In this document: in pieces, positions 7,296 to 16,432 of the stretch
Position numbering within the stretch: position 1 is the first letter of the stretch
How the letters are laid out: every line of letters begins with the position of its first letter
Assembly (NCBI RefSeq): GCF_014529935.1
Contig: NZ_JACVFC010000003.1
Span: forward strand, 310,001 to 374,000
Direction: 5' to 3'
Origin: Chitinophaga qingshengii
GTDB taxonomy: Bacteria > Bacteroidota > Bacteroidia > Chitinophagales > Chitinophagaceae
Length of the DNA stretch: 64,000 bases
Made by a program: the position numbers and the translations under genes
The notes under the pieces: model-generated
What the model saw: the letters and a program-made list of their open reading frames with translations, nothing else
Databases searched by the model: none
Told to the model about the DNA's origin: nothing

Positions 7296-8825
7296 ATGAG
7301 TATTACCACAATTGTTTGTTCACCACATGAACTAAAGGAAGAGTTGACCCTGGTGATGACGGAGGAATTCGCGGTTTCTCAAAAAAATGCAGAAAGCGCC
7401 TACGACGGGAGATTGGAAGAATTCTTTAACCGGCTCAAAGGCAGCGCGCAGTTCGTAATTGAGTATCCTTACGTGGATAAGGTGTACAGGGACAGTTATT
7501 ATTCCTATTTTTCTTCCAAGCTCCAACAATACCAAAGAAATTGTATCCGGGTGTCTGTCTTCGATGGCTCTGTAGCCCCTGATCAATTCAGGAATGCAAC
7601 CGGGGTGGCTGATTTACGGAGCCGTTATTGGGGATTTGTGATCATACGGCCAACGATACCCAATGTGCTTGGCAGAAGTGTAGTTTCACCCCGGGCTTTG
7701 CGGGAAAACGGCTTTCTCTGCCTGACCAGTAAATTTCAAACAACAGTTTGCGCGGTTAAGTTTGAAGCAGTGGGGTTTCCGCATGCTTCGCAGGATACGG
7801 AAACCATCACCTGTGCGGAAACTGCTTTGTGGGCGATGATGGAGTATTTTTCTTCCCGCTATACCGAATATAAGCCGTTGACAGCTTCCACGATCATGAA
7901 TACATTGAGGAATCAGTCATACTTCCGCCAGTTACCGTCGGAGGGATTAAGTATTAAACAAATGAGTTTTGCTTTGCGGGAGTTGGGTTTTGGTACGAAA
8001 TCCTATCTCAGGACCATGTACTCATCCGCTTCATTTACCAATTTATTATCCATCTATATTGAGAGCGGTATTCCATTGATACTATCCATATCTGATAGGT
8101 ATATTGGTGGTGGAATTGGTCATGCAGTGCTGGCAATTGGTCGTACAGAGACGACCAGTGATGATATTGATCGACTAGTGGTGTCTATGGAGGAAGACGC
8201 TGTGGTAGCGGCAAGAATGTGTGAAAAGAATATCCGTATTGTGGAGTGTGCTGATATAGAACACCGCTTTGTTTTTATTGATGATAACTATTCGGCTTAT
8301 CAATTGGCGTCTTTGGAAGAACCAATGGTATATTATAATAATGATAGCTGGAGAAGGTGCGAAATTGTTGAGTTCCTGGTGCCTCTTTACCCTAAAGTCT
8401 ATATGGATGCTATGGCAGCCAGGCTATACATAAAGGATGTGTTGATGGGTGAGCGGTTTAATATTCCTTCGGATACGGAATTGTTTATTCGCGTTTTTTT
8501 AACTTCCAGCAGATCGTACAAAGATTATTTGGCAATCGAAGATAATTTTCCCGGGAAATTTAAGGAAGCGATTCTCAATTTGCCAATGCCTAAATTTATT
8601 TGGGTAGGGGAAATATCCTCAAGGGTGTTGATGAAACAGCGTATGGCAAATGGTTTGGTGATTGTAGACGTAACGGAAATTCAGACATCTGGTGATCATG
8701 CATTACTTGCCTGGGGGTATGGGGAATACTGCTATTATAAGAATGGTTTGGTGGTGAAATTAGTACAGAATACTATACCTTTGAAAATGTTCAATATTTT
8801 TATTAATAACTTAAAAGGTTTTTGA
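7296..8825 (+). CDS. Papain-like (C39-like) cysteine-peptidase-fold protein of unknown function
   Basis: A 509-residue cytoplasmic-looking protein, no signal peptide. The middle has a likely papain-type active site: SQDTETITCAETALWAMM with C173, GIGHAVLAIG with H276, and FIDDN with D329/D330 as third residue. N-terminal ~150 residues include YRDSYYSYFSSK and WGFVIIRPT; a C-terminal ~150 residues form an extra domain of no known type. I recall similar unnamed C39-like proteins in other bacteria but cannot name the family. The ATG at 7296 is preferred to an upstream TTG. It is followed 1 base later by a 62-residue gene. The pair is visibly more AT-rich than its neighbours, hinting at transfer. 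Confidence 0.7.
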   Translation: MSITTIVCSPHELKEELTLVMTEEFAVSQKNAESAYDGRLEEFFNRLKGSAQFVIEYPYVDKVYRDSYYSYFSSKLQQYQRNCIRVSVFDGSVAPDQFRNATGVADLRSRYWGFVIIRPTIPNVLGRSVVSPRALRENGFLCLTSKFQTTVCAVKFEAVGFPHASQDTETITCAETALWAMMEYFSSRYTEYKPLTASTIMNTLRNQSYFRQLPSEGLSIKQMSFALRELGFGTKSYLRTMYSSASFTNLLSIYIESGIPLILSISDRYIGGGIGHAVLAIGRTETTSDDIDRLVVSMEEDAVVAARMCEKNIRIVECADIEHRFVFIDDNYSAYQLASLEEPMVYYNNDSWRRCEIVEFLVPLYPKVYMDAMAARLYIKDVLMGERFNIPSDTELFIRVFLTSSRSYKDYLAIEDNFPGKFKEAILNLPMPKFIWVGEISSRVLMKQRMANGLVIVDVTEIQTSGDHALLAWGYGEYCYYKNGLVVKLVQNTIPLKMFNIFINNLKGF

Positions 8826-8826
8826 T

Positions 8827-9015
8827 ATGGCTATTAGGATAAACATATTTGAAGAGCTGGAGAGAGAGGGATATGCGATAACCGTCGAAGATGATCCTGC
8901 GTATATAAAAGAAAAGGAGGAACGACACAAACGCATGCAGGAATTGAGGCGGAAACAAATGGTGATAGCTACCCTTTCCAGGCTGGAATCTGAGAAAATT
9001 ATACTGTGTATGTAA
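8827..9015 (+). CDS. Small 62-residue helical protein, partner of the papain-like gene
   Basis: Begins 1 base after the stop of the papain-like gene and ends just before a terminator, so the two form a bicistronic unit. The product is acidic/basic patterned and probably one long helix (IKEKEERHKRMQELRRKQM), with no membrane segment. A small helical partner could be an inhibitor, adaptor or substrate of the peptidase-like protein, but nothing in the sequence settles this. Confidence 0.65.
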   Translation: MAIRINIFEELEREGYAITVEDDPAYIKEKEERHKRMQELRRKQMVIATLSRLESEKIILCM

Positions 9016-9039
9016 TTGCTTTAACACTACAAATTTCCA

Positions 9040-9065
9040 GGCTGGCATCGCTGCCGGCCTTTTTT
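9040..9065 (+). terminator. Rho-independent terminator after the papain-like/62-residue pair
   Basis: Stem GGCTGGCA (9040-9047) / TGCCGGCC (9052-9059), 8 bp with one T-G wobble, a TCGC loop, then six T. Confidence 0.88.
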
Positions 9066-9087
9066 ATATCATTAAAGAAAATGTAAC

Positions 9088-9759
9088 ATGACACCCGTTT
9101 TTTCACCTATAGATACAAACACCTGGCCCCGGAAACCCTACTTTGATTATTTCTACTACGGCGTAAAAACAAAATATAATATCAACTATAACCTCGACAT
9201 CACCACACTGATAAAAAAAATTAAAGAAAGAGAATTAAAATTTTACCCTGTAATGTTATATGTCATCATGAAAGCGGTCAACCGTCATGAGGCCTTTCGT
9301 TACAGCTTTGATGCCAATGGTATATTGGGCAACTGGAATTATGTAAATCCTTCCTACACTATTTTTCATGAAGATGATAAAACATTTTCTGACATATGGA
9401 GCGAATACGATGAAGACTTTACTATCTTTTATGCAACCATCATTCGTGATATGACGTTGTACAAAGATGTAAAAGGATTAAAAGCCCGTGCTGACAGGCC
9501 ACAGAATTTCTGCCCGGTATCGGCGCTGCCCTGGCTGAGCTTCGCGGGCTTTAGCCAGGATACCTATACGGAGTCGTCTTTATTGTTTCCGATTATCCGG
9601 TTTGGTAAATACTACACAGAAAACGAAAAGACCTCGTTGCCATTAACCGTATTTGTACATCACGCTGTGGCAGATGGGTACCATACCTGTGAACTGATAA
9701 ATGATATCCAGGCCTTGGCAAATGAACCGGCCGCCTGGCTCAATGAATCCGCTTCCTGA
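9088..9759 (+). CDS. Type A (CatA-like) chloramphenicol acetyltransferase family protein
   Basis: A 223-residue protein with full-length CAT architecture. The catalytic signature HHAVADGYH (H191-H192, D196) is intact, and the N-terminal WPRKPYFDYF block is typical. CAT enzymes are cytoplasmic trimers transferring acetyl from acetyl-CoA to the 3-hydroxyl of chloramphenicol. Chromosomal Bacteroidota homologues may have other acceptors, so resistance is possible but not shown. It stands alone between a terminator and an ECF sigma promoter, with no mobile-element remains around it. Confidence 0.85.
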   Translation: MTPVFSPIDTNTWPRKPYFDYFYYGVKTKYNINYNLDITTLIKKIKERELKFYPVMLYVIMKAVNRHEAFRYSFDANGILGNWNYVNPSYTIFHEDDKTFSDIWSEYDEDFTIFYATIIRDMTLYKDVKGLKARADRPQNFCPVSALPWLSFAGFSQDTYTESSLLFPIIRFGKYYTENEKTSLPLTVFVHHAVADGYHTCELINDIQALANEPAAWLNESAS

Positions 9760-9789
9760 AATTCCTGTGACTTTATTTCTTGAAATTGA

Positions 9790-9797
9790 TATCTTTG
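9790..9797 (+). promoter_or_regulatory. -7 element (TATCTTTG) of the ECF sigma gene
   Basis: Exact TAnnTTTG match about 43 bases before the ATG at 9840; a weak TGTGA lies ~20 bases upstream in the -33 region. Because this element lies downstream of the in-frame TTG at 9780, translation should begin at 9840. Confidence 0.5.
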
Positions 9798-9839
9798 GGC
9801 GCAACCAAACAGGGAATCCAGCCGGTACCTCCGGCTAAT

Positions 9840-10385
9840 ATGTCTGACGATAAAGATATCTGGAAACAATTTTGTGCTGGTGAACAAGGCGCATTCCGTG
9901 AATTATACGACCGGTATTATTCACGCATGTTCGTATGGGGATGCCGCTGGCTCGATGGGGAAACAGCCTTCGTAAAGGATCATTTACATGATTTTTTTAT
10001 CTATCTGTGGGAGAAAAGAGCGAACCTGGCTCCCGAAGTGCAGGTGTCTGCCTACTTGCTGACTTCCTTCAAACGCAGGCTGATAGAGCAATGGGGAAAA
10101 GAAAAAAAGCTGAAGGACATTAGTAGCATGATCGGCCCGGTGCAGGAGGAGCAGGAGGAAATGGAGGATTTTACGCATCAGTTCAACCGTATTCAAGCTG
10201 CCCTGCAGTCACTCACCCCGGCACAACGGGAAGTAATAGAGATGCGTTTTTTACAGAATATGTCGCTACAGCAGATCGCTGCGGCTAAAAATACCAGTCT
10301 GCGGACGGTCTATAACCTTACCCACAGAGCCATTTTACAACTCCGGCAGGAGCTGGGCAAAAAAAACTTTTTATTCCTGTGGTAA
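9840..10385 (+). CDS. ECF RNA polymerase sigma factor (SusCD-linked)
   Basis: A 181-residue ECF sigma factor: region 2 (AFRELYDRYYSRMFVWG to DFFIYLWEKR, ~18-60) binds the -10 element and core polymerase; region 4 (LTPAQREVIEMRFLQNMSLQQIAAAKNTS, ~125-165) carries the helix-turn-helix. The ATG at 9840 is chosen over a TTG at 9780 that precedes the promoter. It is followed by FecR, STN-SusC and SusD, the standard Bacteroidota cell-surface-signalling order; it should be released by FecR when SusC binds its ligand and then transcribe susC onward. Confidence 0.92.
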   Translation: MSDDKDIWKQFCAGEQGAFRELYDRYYSRMFVWGCRWLDGETAFVKDHLHDFFIYLWEKRANLAPEVQVSAYLLTSFKRRLIEQWGKEKKLKDISSMIGPVQEEQEEMEDFTHQFNRIQAALQSLTPAQREVIEMRFLQNMSLQQIAAAKNTSLRTVYNLTHRAILQLRQELGKKNFLFLW

Positions 10386-10428
10386 ATCTATCCTGGTTTT
10401 CCCTCTGTTTGATAAAAGTGTTGACAGG

Positions 10429-11445
10429 ATGGACGAGATTTCGGTCGAAAAATTAATAGGAGAGGCTTCTTTCATTCATTACTGCTTTCGTAGTAACGAA
10501 GTGGATGTTGCCTATTGGGAGTCGTGGATTGAGGCGCATCCCGGGCAGGAACCGGTCATCCGCGAGGCGGTGGCGGCGGTAAAGATGGCATCATGGCTAT
10601 TGGTGGCGGAAAAGGAAAAACCTGCCGCCATGGTGGCGATGGATGAATGGCTGCTGCAAACCAGCCGGCCCCGTATCCACCGCTATGCCTGGTACTACGC
10701 TGCTGCAGCGGTACTGTTGCTATGCCTGGGGGCCGCCTGGTTACTACGTCCTGCACTCTCACGGAAACCCGCTATAGCCGTTCATCAGGTCAATACTCCC
10801 CGGCTGTACTACAGCACCATGGGCCAGCCCCGCACCGGCTTTAACCTGCCTGATAGCAGTTACGTGCTGCTGGATGGAAATTCCATACTGGAACTGGACA
10901 GTGCTTTTGGCCAACAACATCGCCATATGCGCCTCACCGGTACCGCCTGGTTTAAGGTGCAACAGGACCGCCACCGGCCATTTGAAGTACAGGGAGACGA
11001 TTACTTCGTCACCGCATTGGGTACCGCTTTCCGTATGACTGCCACCCACGGAAAAATACAGGTATTGCTGGAAGAAGGAAAAGTGAAAATTGAAAAGGAC
11101 TACCAGGGTAAAAGAAACCTGGTGGCTGTATTGTCGCCTTCTGAAAGCCTGCTGATAGATCCCGCTGCACCGGCACATCCGCAGAAATCTATCTTCCCCA
11201 AAACAACACTGAACACCTGGAAAGCGCAGGAGATCGTATTCGAACATACGCCGCTACCAGAGGTGATACAACAGCTGGAAGCATGTTATAATATACATAT
11301 TACCGTTACCGGCATGAACCTGCAACAGGAAACGTTTACCGGTAAGTTTAAAAACGATGCACTGCCAGCGGTGCTCGAAATACTTTGTTTCACTTTAAAT
11401 AAACAGTACCGATTCACTGATTCAACCAATGTCGTAATTCAGTAA
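10429..11445 (+). CDS. FecR-family anti-sigma factor
   Basis: A 338-residue inner-membrane regulator. The N-terminal cytoplasmic part (1-85) should hold the sigma factor; one transmembrane helix spans ~87-106 (AWYYAAAAVLLLCLGAAWLL); the periplasmic FecR domain covers ~125-225 (GTAWFKVQQDRHRPFEV, ALGTAFRM), and the C-terminal DUF4974-type secretin-like domain covers ~255-336 (IVFEHTPLPEVIQQLEACYN). The latter should contact the STN domain of the next gene product. Lies 43 bases after the sigma gene. Confidence 0.92.
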   Translation: MDEISVEKLIGEASFIHYCFRSNEVDVAYWESWIEAHPGQEPVIREAVAAVKMASWLLVAEKEKPAAMVAMDEWLLQTSRPRIHRYAWYYAAAAVLLLCLGAAWLLRPALSRKPAIAVHQVNTPRLYYSTMGQPRTGFNLPDSSYVLLDGNSILELDSAFGQQHRHMRLTGTAWFKVQQDRHRPFEVQGDDYFVTALGTAFRMTATHGKIQVLLEEGKVKIEKDYQGKRNLVAVLSPSESLLIDPAAPAHPQKSIFPKTTLNTWKAQEIVFEHTPLPEVIQQLEACYNIHITVTGMNLQQETFTGKFKNDALPAVLEILCFTLNKQYRFTDSTNVVIQ

Positions 11446-11470
11446 CCAACCAAAACAGGACCGTTATTTT

Positions 11471-14400
11471 ATGCATCTACCACACTGCCGGTTGTCCCTG
11501 TGGACAACGATCAGCCGAACTATTGCCTTGACGGTAATGACGGCGTTGATACTCACTACAACGCACCTTTCTGCACAGGAAAGAAAAAATGTCGCGATAG
11601 AGAAAGTCCCTGCCGAAAAAGCATTTAAACAATTGGAAGCTATCTTCCAGGTTCGTTTCTTTTACTCCGGATCATCGATCGACAAACAGGAGAATATCAG
11701 CATTCCACCTGCTGTCAGAACGTTGGAGGATGTGCTGCAATACCTGGCAGACCGCTACCGGTACGCTTTCCGGCAGCAGGATAATATGATCAGCGTCAGC
11801 CTGCGCCCCGCCGCTCCCAAAGAACCTATTATCCAGGGCCGTATAGGGCTGTATGAAGGTGACAATATCGCCTACAACCCCGGCATTACTGTCCGGGAGG
11901 AAAATAACCGCAATGCGGCCATTACGGACGCTAAAGGTTATTTTACACTGAAACTCTCCCAACCCAACAGCCGTATTCATATCAGCTGCGTAGGGTATGA
12001 ACACCAGGAGCTGGACGTAAACGCCAATACCATGGTGAACCTGACGCTGCAACCGTCCCTGAAATCTATCCCCGAGGTAGTTATCTCTACAGGTTATCAA
12101 AACCTGGCCCGCAAAAATACGACCGGCGCCTATGGCGCGATATCTTCCCGGGAAGTGGAACGCAGGTCCAGCCAGTCCATTACCTCCGTGCTGGAAGGCA
12201 GTGTACCCGGATTAACACTGGCTTCAGGCTATGACCGCGTGAACGGTGTTCGTCGCCCAACGGGCATCAACCTGCAGGTGAGGGGTGGCAGCTCCATCGG
12301 CACGGACCGCACCGCGCCGCTGATTATCCTCGATGGGTTCCCGGTTAATCAACTCCCTGACAACCTCAATGATGTAGAGAAAATAGACGTGCTCAAAGAC
12401 GCGGCTGCAGCGGCCGTTTGGGGCGCCAGCGCTTCCAACGGGGTGGTGGTCATCACCACTAAAAGAGGAAAGGAAGGTAAGATGCGGGTCAACTATGCTA
12501 CCAACGTCTATTTCACCCAACGGCCGGATTACTCCCGCCTCGACCGGGCCAATGCCAGAGATCTGGTGGATTTTGATAAAGAGTCCTATGATAAAGGGTT
12601 TATAGACCGGATGTATTTTGATAATCAATCCAACGGTTATTCGCCTTCCTACGATCTCTTATTCCGCCTGAAAAGTGGTGAAATCACCCAGCAGGAGTTT
12701 GCCCGTAAGCAGGATTCCCTCGGCTCACTGTCCAATATGTCCCAGGTGCGTGATCTGCTGATGCGTACCGGTCTTCGCCAGAACCACTTCCTGTCCCTCT
12801 CCGGCGGCAGCGGCAAATACCGGTTCATGGTATCCGGTTCCTACGATCACAACCAGGCGACTTATATCGCCGATAAGTCAAACCTTTTCCAGCTCAATAT
12901 GCGGAACGACCTGGAAGTAAACAGCCGCCTGCGTTTCAGCGTAGATATGAACGGCACTTTCCAGGATAACCAAACCGGTCCCACGCTGAATAGCGGTATC
13001 CTGCAAACACCGCCTTACCAGTTACTGGTCGATCCAAACGGCAAATACCTGTACGACTACACCGGTTTTAATAAAATGGAAAACGACCGGCTGTTATCCA
13101 AAGGCTATCTCGACAATGGCCGTAACCTGCTGGAAGAAGCCCGCCTGGCTAATAATAGCCAGAAAAAATTTGGCCTGCGTACCAAAGTCGGCGGAGAATG
13201 GAAAATCATCAAAGGACTTACCCTGAATGCCGATTTTCTGTACGACAAAATGAAACAAAACGGGAAAAACCTGGGTGATGAGCAATCCTACGATACCCGC
13301 AGTTTCGTGAACAGGTATGCCTCCGTGGATGGCGCCGGGAACGCTGTCTTTAATATACCCAAAGGAGCCATCCTGAGAACATCGGAAACCACCTTCTCCA
13401 ACTGGGCAGTCCGCGGACAGTTAAACTACACCAATGTATTCCGTTCCGTACACTTCCTCAATCTGGCTGCAGGTACGGAAACAAAAAAATACATTACGGA
13501 AGGGTTGAATGCTGCTAAATTCGGATATGATGATGCGTTGCTGATCTTCAAACCGGTTGATCAGAATATGCTGTTGAAAAATACGCTGAAGTGGTGGAAT
13601 GGCAGTTCCTTACCCAGTTTCGATGTCCTGGGTTACGATGGTTTCGATTTCAACGATGAAAGACAGCAATCCTTCTACGGCATGGCTACCTATACCTACG
13701 ACGACCGTTATACGCTGACCGGTAGCTATCGTGTCGATAAGTCCAACCTTTTCGGGGTAGACCCTAAATACCGTAATAACCCGCTGTGGTCTGCAGGTGG
13801 TGCGTGGGATATTGCCCGCGAGAAATTTTTCCGCTGGGAGAAAATAAGCCTGTTAAAACTCCGCACTTCTATCGGGTTGACGGGGAACTTCGATCGTACT
13901 ACCACACCGTTGCTGGTGGCTACCAAAAGGTTTCAGGGGGTTACAGGCGATTACAACGCCAGGGTAGATAGCTATAACCCCAAGCTCCGCTGGGAAAGAA
14001 CGCGTACCCTCAACATGGGGCTCGATCTCGGCATGTTTGACAACCGCTTGCAGATTACGGCAGATGTATACCGTAAATACGGATACGGCCTCCTGGGTAC
14101 CACCATCCTGGACCCGACTGTTGGCATGGCCAACATGAAAATCAATGCTGCCAAAATGCGTAACAATGGCATAGAACTGGCCATCCAGGCTACGGTGCTG
14201 GATATACGTTCTTTTAAATGGACCAGCCGCCTGAATGCCGCCTATAACCACAATATTATTGTTGAAAACAAGATTCCGGATAGTGCACCGGAAAGAAACA
14301 GGGTTTCGGGTACTACACAGTTTGTGGAAGGTTATTCCAGAGAGTCCGTTTGGAGCTACCGCTGGGCCGGGCTGGACAGCAAAGGCAACCCAACTGTTTA

Positions 14401-14977
14401 TGGCGATAAAGATGAAAAGGTGAAAGTCCCGGTGTTCTCCTCTGTAGTGAATAGCGGTACTTACCGGGCGCCTTATTCCGGAGGCTTCACGAATATCTTC
14501 TACTATAAAAATTTCTTTGCCAGCGTGATGACCATTTTCAATTTCGGGAATGTGCTCCGTCGGGAAATGCCTTCCATGAATGCACTGGAGTTCTCCAATG
14601 CGATGAATTACCAGATCCGCAATCGCTGGCGCAAACCAGGCGATGAAGCCTTTACAGACATTGCAGCGATGACGCAGTCATTTAACCCGGATGATTTTTA
14701 TGACGGAAGAGAAAATGCCATGCGCTATTCTACCAATAGCATTATCTCCGGCGATTATATCCGCCTGCGGGAAATACAACTGGGATATGACTTCCCCGCG
14801 AAAATGCTGAAGGGTAGTTTCCTGAAGGGGGTACATATCATCGGGCAGATGAATAATGTGGCGCTCTGGAAGAAAAATAAATATGGTATCGATCCGGAAG
14901 CGATCGACCCGATCACCGGCGCTTATTACCTGCCGGAGCCAAGAGTAACAACATTGACCGTAAGGGTTGAACTGTAA
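11471..14977 (+). CDS. SusC/RagA-family TonB-linked outer-membrane transporter with STN signalling domain
   Basis: A 1168-residue receptor. In order: signal peptide ending near LSAQ (~35); STN domain (~40-95, KVPAEKAFKQLEAIFQVRFFY); a carboxypeptidase-D-like regulatory domain (~112-195); TonB plug (~215-330) with the SusC hallmark WGASASNGVVVITTKRGK; and a long beta-barrel to the C-terminus. STN marks it as a transducer that signals through FecR to the ECF sigma factor as well as importing a ligand with SusD across the outer membrane. The substrate is unknown; no glycoside hydrolase is linked. Confidence 0.95.
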   Translation: MHLPHCRLSLWTTISRTIALTVMTALILTTTHLSAQERKNVAIEKVPAEKAFKQLEAIFQVRFFYSGSSIDKQENISIPPAVRTLEDVLQYLADRYRYAFRQQDNMISVSLRPAAPKEPIIQGRIGLYEGDNIAYNPGITVREENNRNAAITDAKGYFTLKLSQPNSRIHISCVGYEHQELDVNANTMVNLTLQPSLKSIPEVVISTGYQNLARKNTTGAYGAISSREVERRSSQSITSVLEGSVPGLTLASGYDRVNGVRRPTGINLQVRGGSSIGTDRTAPLIILDGFPVNQLPDNLNDVEKIDVLKDAAAAAVWGASASNGVVVITTKRGKEGKMRVNYATNVYFTQRPDYSRLDRANARDLVDFDKESYDKGFIDRMYFDNQSNGYSPSYDLLFRLKSGEITQQEFARKQDSLGSLSNMSQVRDLLMRTGLRQNHFLSLSGGSGKYRFMVSGSYDHNQATYIADKSNLFQLNMRNDLEVNSRLRFSVDMNGTFQDNQTGPTLNSGILQTPPYQLLVDPNGKYLYDYTGFNKMENDRLLSKGYLDNGRNLLEEARLANNSQKKFGLRTKVGGEWKIIKGLTLNADFLYDKMKQNGKNLGDEQSYDTRSFVNRYASVDGAGNAVFNIPKGAILRTSETTFSNWAVRGQLNYTNVFRSVHFLNLAAGTETKKYITEGLNAAKFGYDDALLIFKPVDQNMLLKNTLKWWNGSSLPSFDVLGYDGFDFNDERQQSFYGMATYTYDDRYTLTGSYRVDKSNLFGVDPKYRNNPLWSAGGAWDIAREKFFRWEKISLLKLRTSIGLTGNFDRTTTPLLVATKRFQGVTGDYNARVDSYNPKLRWERTRTLNMGLDLGMFDNRLQITADVYRKYGYGLLGTTILDPTVGMANMKINAAKMRNNGIELAIQATVLDIRSFKWTSRLNAAYNHNIIVENKIPDSAPERNRVSGTTQFVEGYSRESVWSYRWAGLDSKGNPTVYGDKDEKVKVPVFSSVVNSGTYRAPYSGGFTNIFYYKNFFASVMTIFNFGNVLRREMPSMNALEFSNAMNYQIRNRWRKPGDEAFTDIAAMTQSFNPDDFYDGRENAMRYSTNSIISGDYIRLREIQLGYDFPAKMLKGSFLKGVHIIGQMNNVALWKKNKYGIDPEAIDPITGAYYLPEPRVTTLTVRVEL

Positions 14978-14995
14978 ATCTCAAAATGTAAAGTC

Positions 14996-16375
14996 ATGAA
15001 AAAATGGATCATATATTGCCTGGCAGGGGCAGCGTTGCTCACCAGCAGCTGCAATAAATTTATGGATGTTACCCCGAAGAGGAAGTTCATACCGAAGACA
15101 GTGGCGGATTTGGAGCTTTTTCTGAATGATGTGTTGCTGGCGGATGCCAGCTATGCCTATAACGAGGTGATGACAGATGATCTGGCGATTATAGATGCTT
15201 ATCTGGTGGCCGATACCAGGAATACCCGTTCCTATCTGTGGAGACGGGAATTGCTGAAAGTAACGGAAGACGACAGCGAATGGAATAATATGTACAAATA
15301 CATCTATAACTGTAACCTGGTACTGGCCAATCTCAGCACGGCTACCGATGGTACGGTAGCAGATGTAAACCGTATGACCGCGGAGGCGAAAATTCACCGG
15401 GCCTACTTTTATTTCAACCTGGTAAACCTGTACGGCGCCGACTACAGGGCTGTCAGTGCAAGCACAGATCCGGGTGTGCCGGTGCTGCTGGTTCCCGACC
15501 TGGAAGCTAAAACAACCCGGGCTTCGGTACAAACAGTATACGATCAGATCCTGAAAGACCTGCACGATGCCCTGGCCATCAGTGAATTGCCAGTCACCGG
15601 CAGAACGTATGTACACCCGGGTAAGGCCGCTGCCAATGCATTATTGGCAAGAGTATACCTCTATATGGGCAACTATGCCGGCGCGCAACAGGCTGCGGAA
15701 GCGGCACTGGCCCTGAACAGTACGCTGCTGGATTATAATACTTTCAGTTTTAGGAACCCGCTGATTCCTGCCAACGGTATCAATGGCAAACCGCTGCCGG
15801 AAAACAACCCGGAGAATCTATTCTCCAAAACGAATGGCGGTAACGGTACACTGGCCCGTTTTATGATCAACCCCGATCTGCTGAGTATCCTGGGTGAAAA
15901 AGACCTGCGCTATATCTATACGTTCAGCCGGCTCGATAGTAAAGGGAAACCGATTACCAGTCCCTATCCGGAATATTATGTGAACAGTGTCAACTATAGC
16001 ATCGGAGTGCCGGAAATGATGCTGATCAAAGCAGAATGCCTGGCGCGCAACAATCATCCGGTAGAAGCGGTGGCACTGCTTAATATCCTGCGGCAAAAAC
16101 GTTTTAAACCGGCAGACTATACCGAACTGACTGCCGCCACGAACGACGCTGCATTAGACCTGGTACTCCGGGAAAGAAGACTGGAACTGCTGTACCACGG
16201 TCTCCGCTGGTTTGATCTGAAACGGCTCAACCGTGATCCCCGTTTCCAAAAAACACTGACTCGTGTAGTCCAGAATACAACTTATACATTACCTCCCAAT
16301 GATCCGCGCTACGTATTGCCGATAGCGCCCAAAATCATCGGTATCAATCCCGGCATTCTACAAAACCCTCGCTGA
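14996..16375 (+). CDS. SusD/RagB-family outer-membrane lipoprotein
   Basis: A 459-residue lipoprotein with lipobox LTSSC (C19). The body has SusD features: the tetratricopeptide-like helices (AEAKIHRAYFYFNLVNLYG, GKAAANALLARVYLYMGNY) and a C-terminal RERRLELLYHGLRWFDLKRL block typical of RagB/SusD. At 459 residues it is on the short side of the family. It should form the lid of the upstream SusC and capture the ligand at the cell surface. Gap to susC is 18 bases; an intercistronic hairpin follows. Confidence 0.93.
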   Translation: MKKWIIYCLAGAALLTSSCNKFMDVTPKRKFIPKTVADLELFLNDVLLADASYAYNEVMTDDLAIIDAYLVADTRNTRSYLWRRELLKVTEDDSEWNNMYKYIYNCNLVLANLSTATDGTVADVNRMTAEAKIHRAYFYFNLVNLYGADYRAVSASTDPGVPVLLVPDLEAKTTRASVQTVYDQILKDLHDALAISELPVTGRTYVHPGKAAANALLARVYLYMGNYAGAQQAAEAALALNSTLLDYNTFSFRNPLIPANGINGKPLPENNPENLFSKTNGGNGTLARFMINPDLLSILGEKDLRYIYTFSRLDSKGKPITSPYPEYYVNSVNYSIGVPEMMLIKAECLARNNHPVEAVALLNILRQKRFKPADYTELTAATNDAALDLVLRERRLELLYHGLRWFDLKRLNRDPRFQKTLTRVVQNTTYTLPPNDPRYVLPIAPKIIGINPGILQNPR

Positions 16376-16394
16376 GTAAAGTCATAAAACCACC

Positions 16395-16423
16395 AACGGG
16401 AACGCGCCAACGGCGTTCCCGTT
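16395..16423 (+). other. Intercistronic hairpin between susD and the TlpA-like gene
   Basis: A perfect 11-bp stem AACGGGAACGC / GCGTTCCCGTT with loop GCCAACG. There is no T-run after it, so it is not a canonical terminator. It probably stabilises the susCD message or attenuates readthrough into the downstream enzymes. Confidence 0.7.
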
Positions 16424-16432
16424 ATCAATACC

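Noticed and set aside
8827..9015. Toxin-antitoxin reading of the papain-like/62-residue pair
   Set aside because: The large protein is far bigger than known TA toxins, gene order is reversed from most TA pairs, and the small protein has no DNA-binding motif; kept only as an open possibility.
9088..9759. CatA-like gene as part of a mobile resistance element
   Set aside because: No transposase, integrase, terminal repeats or attachment sites nearby; flanking genes are typical chromosomal ones.
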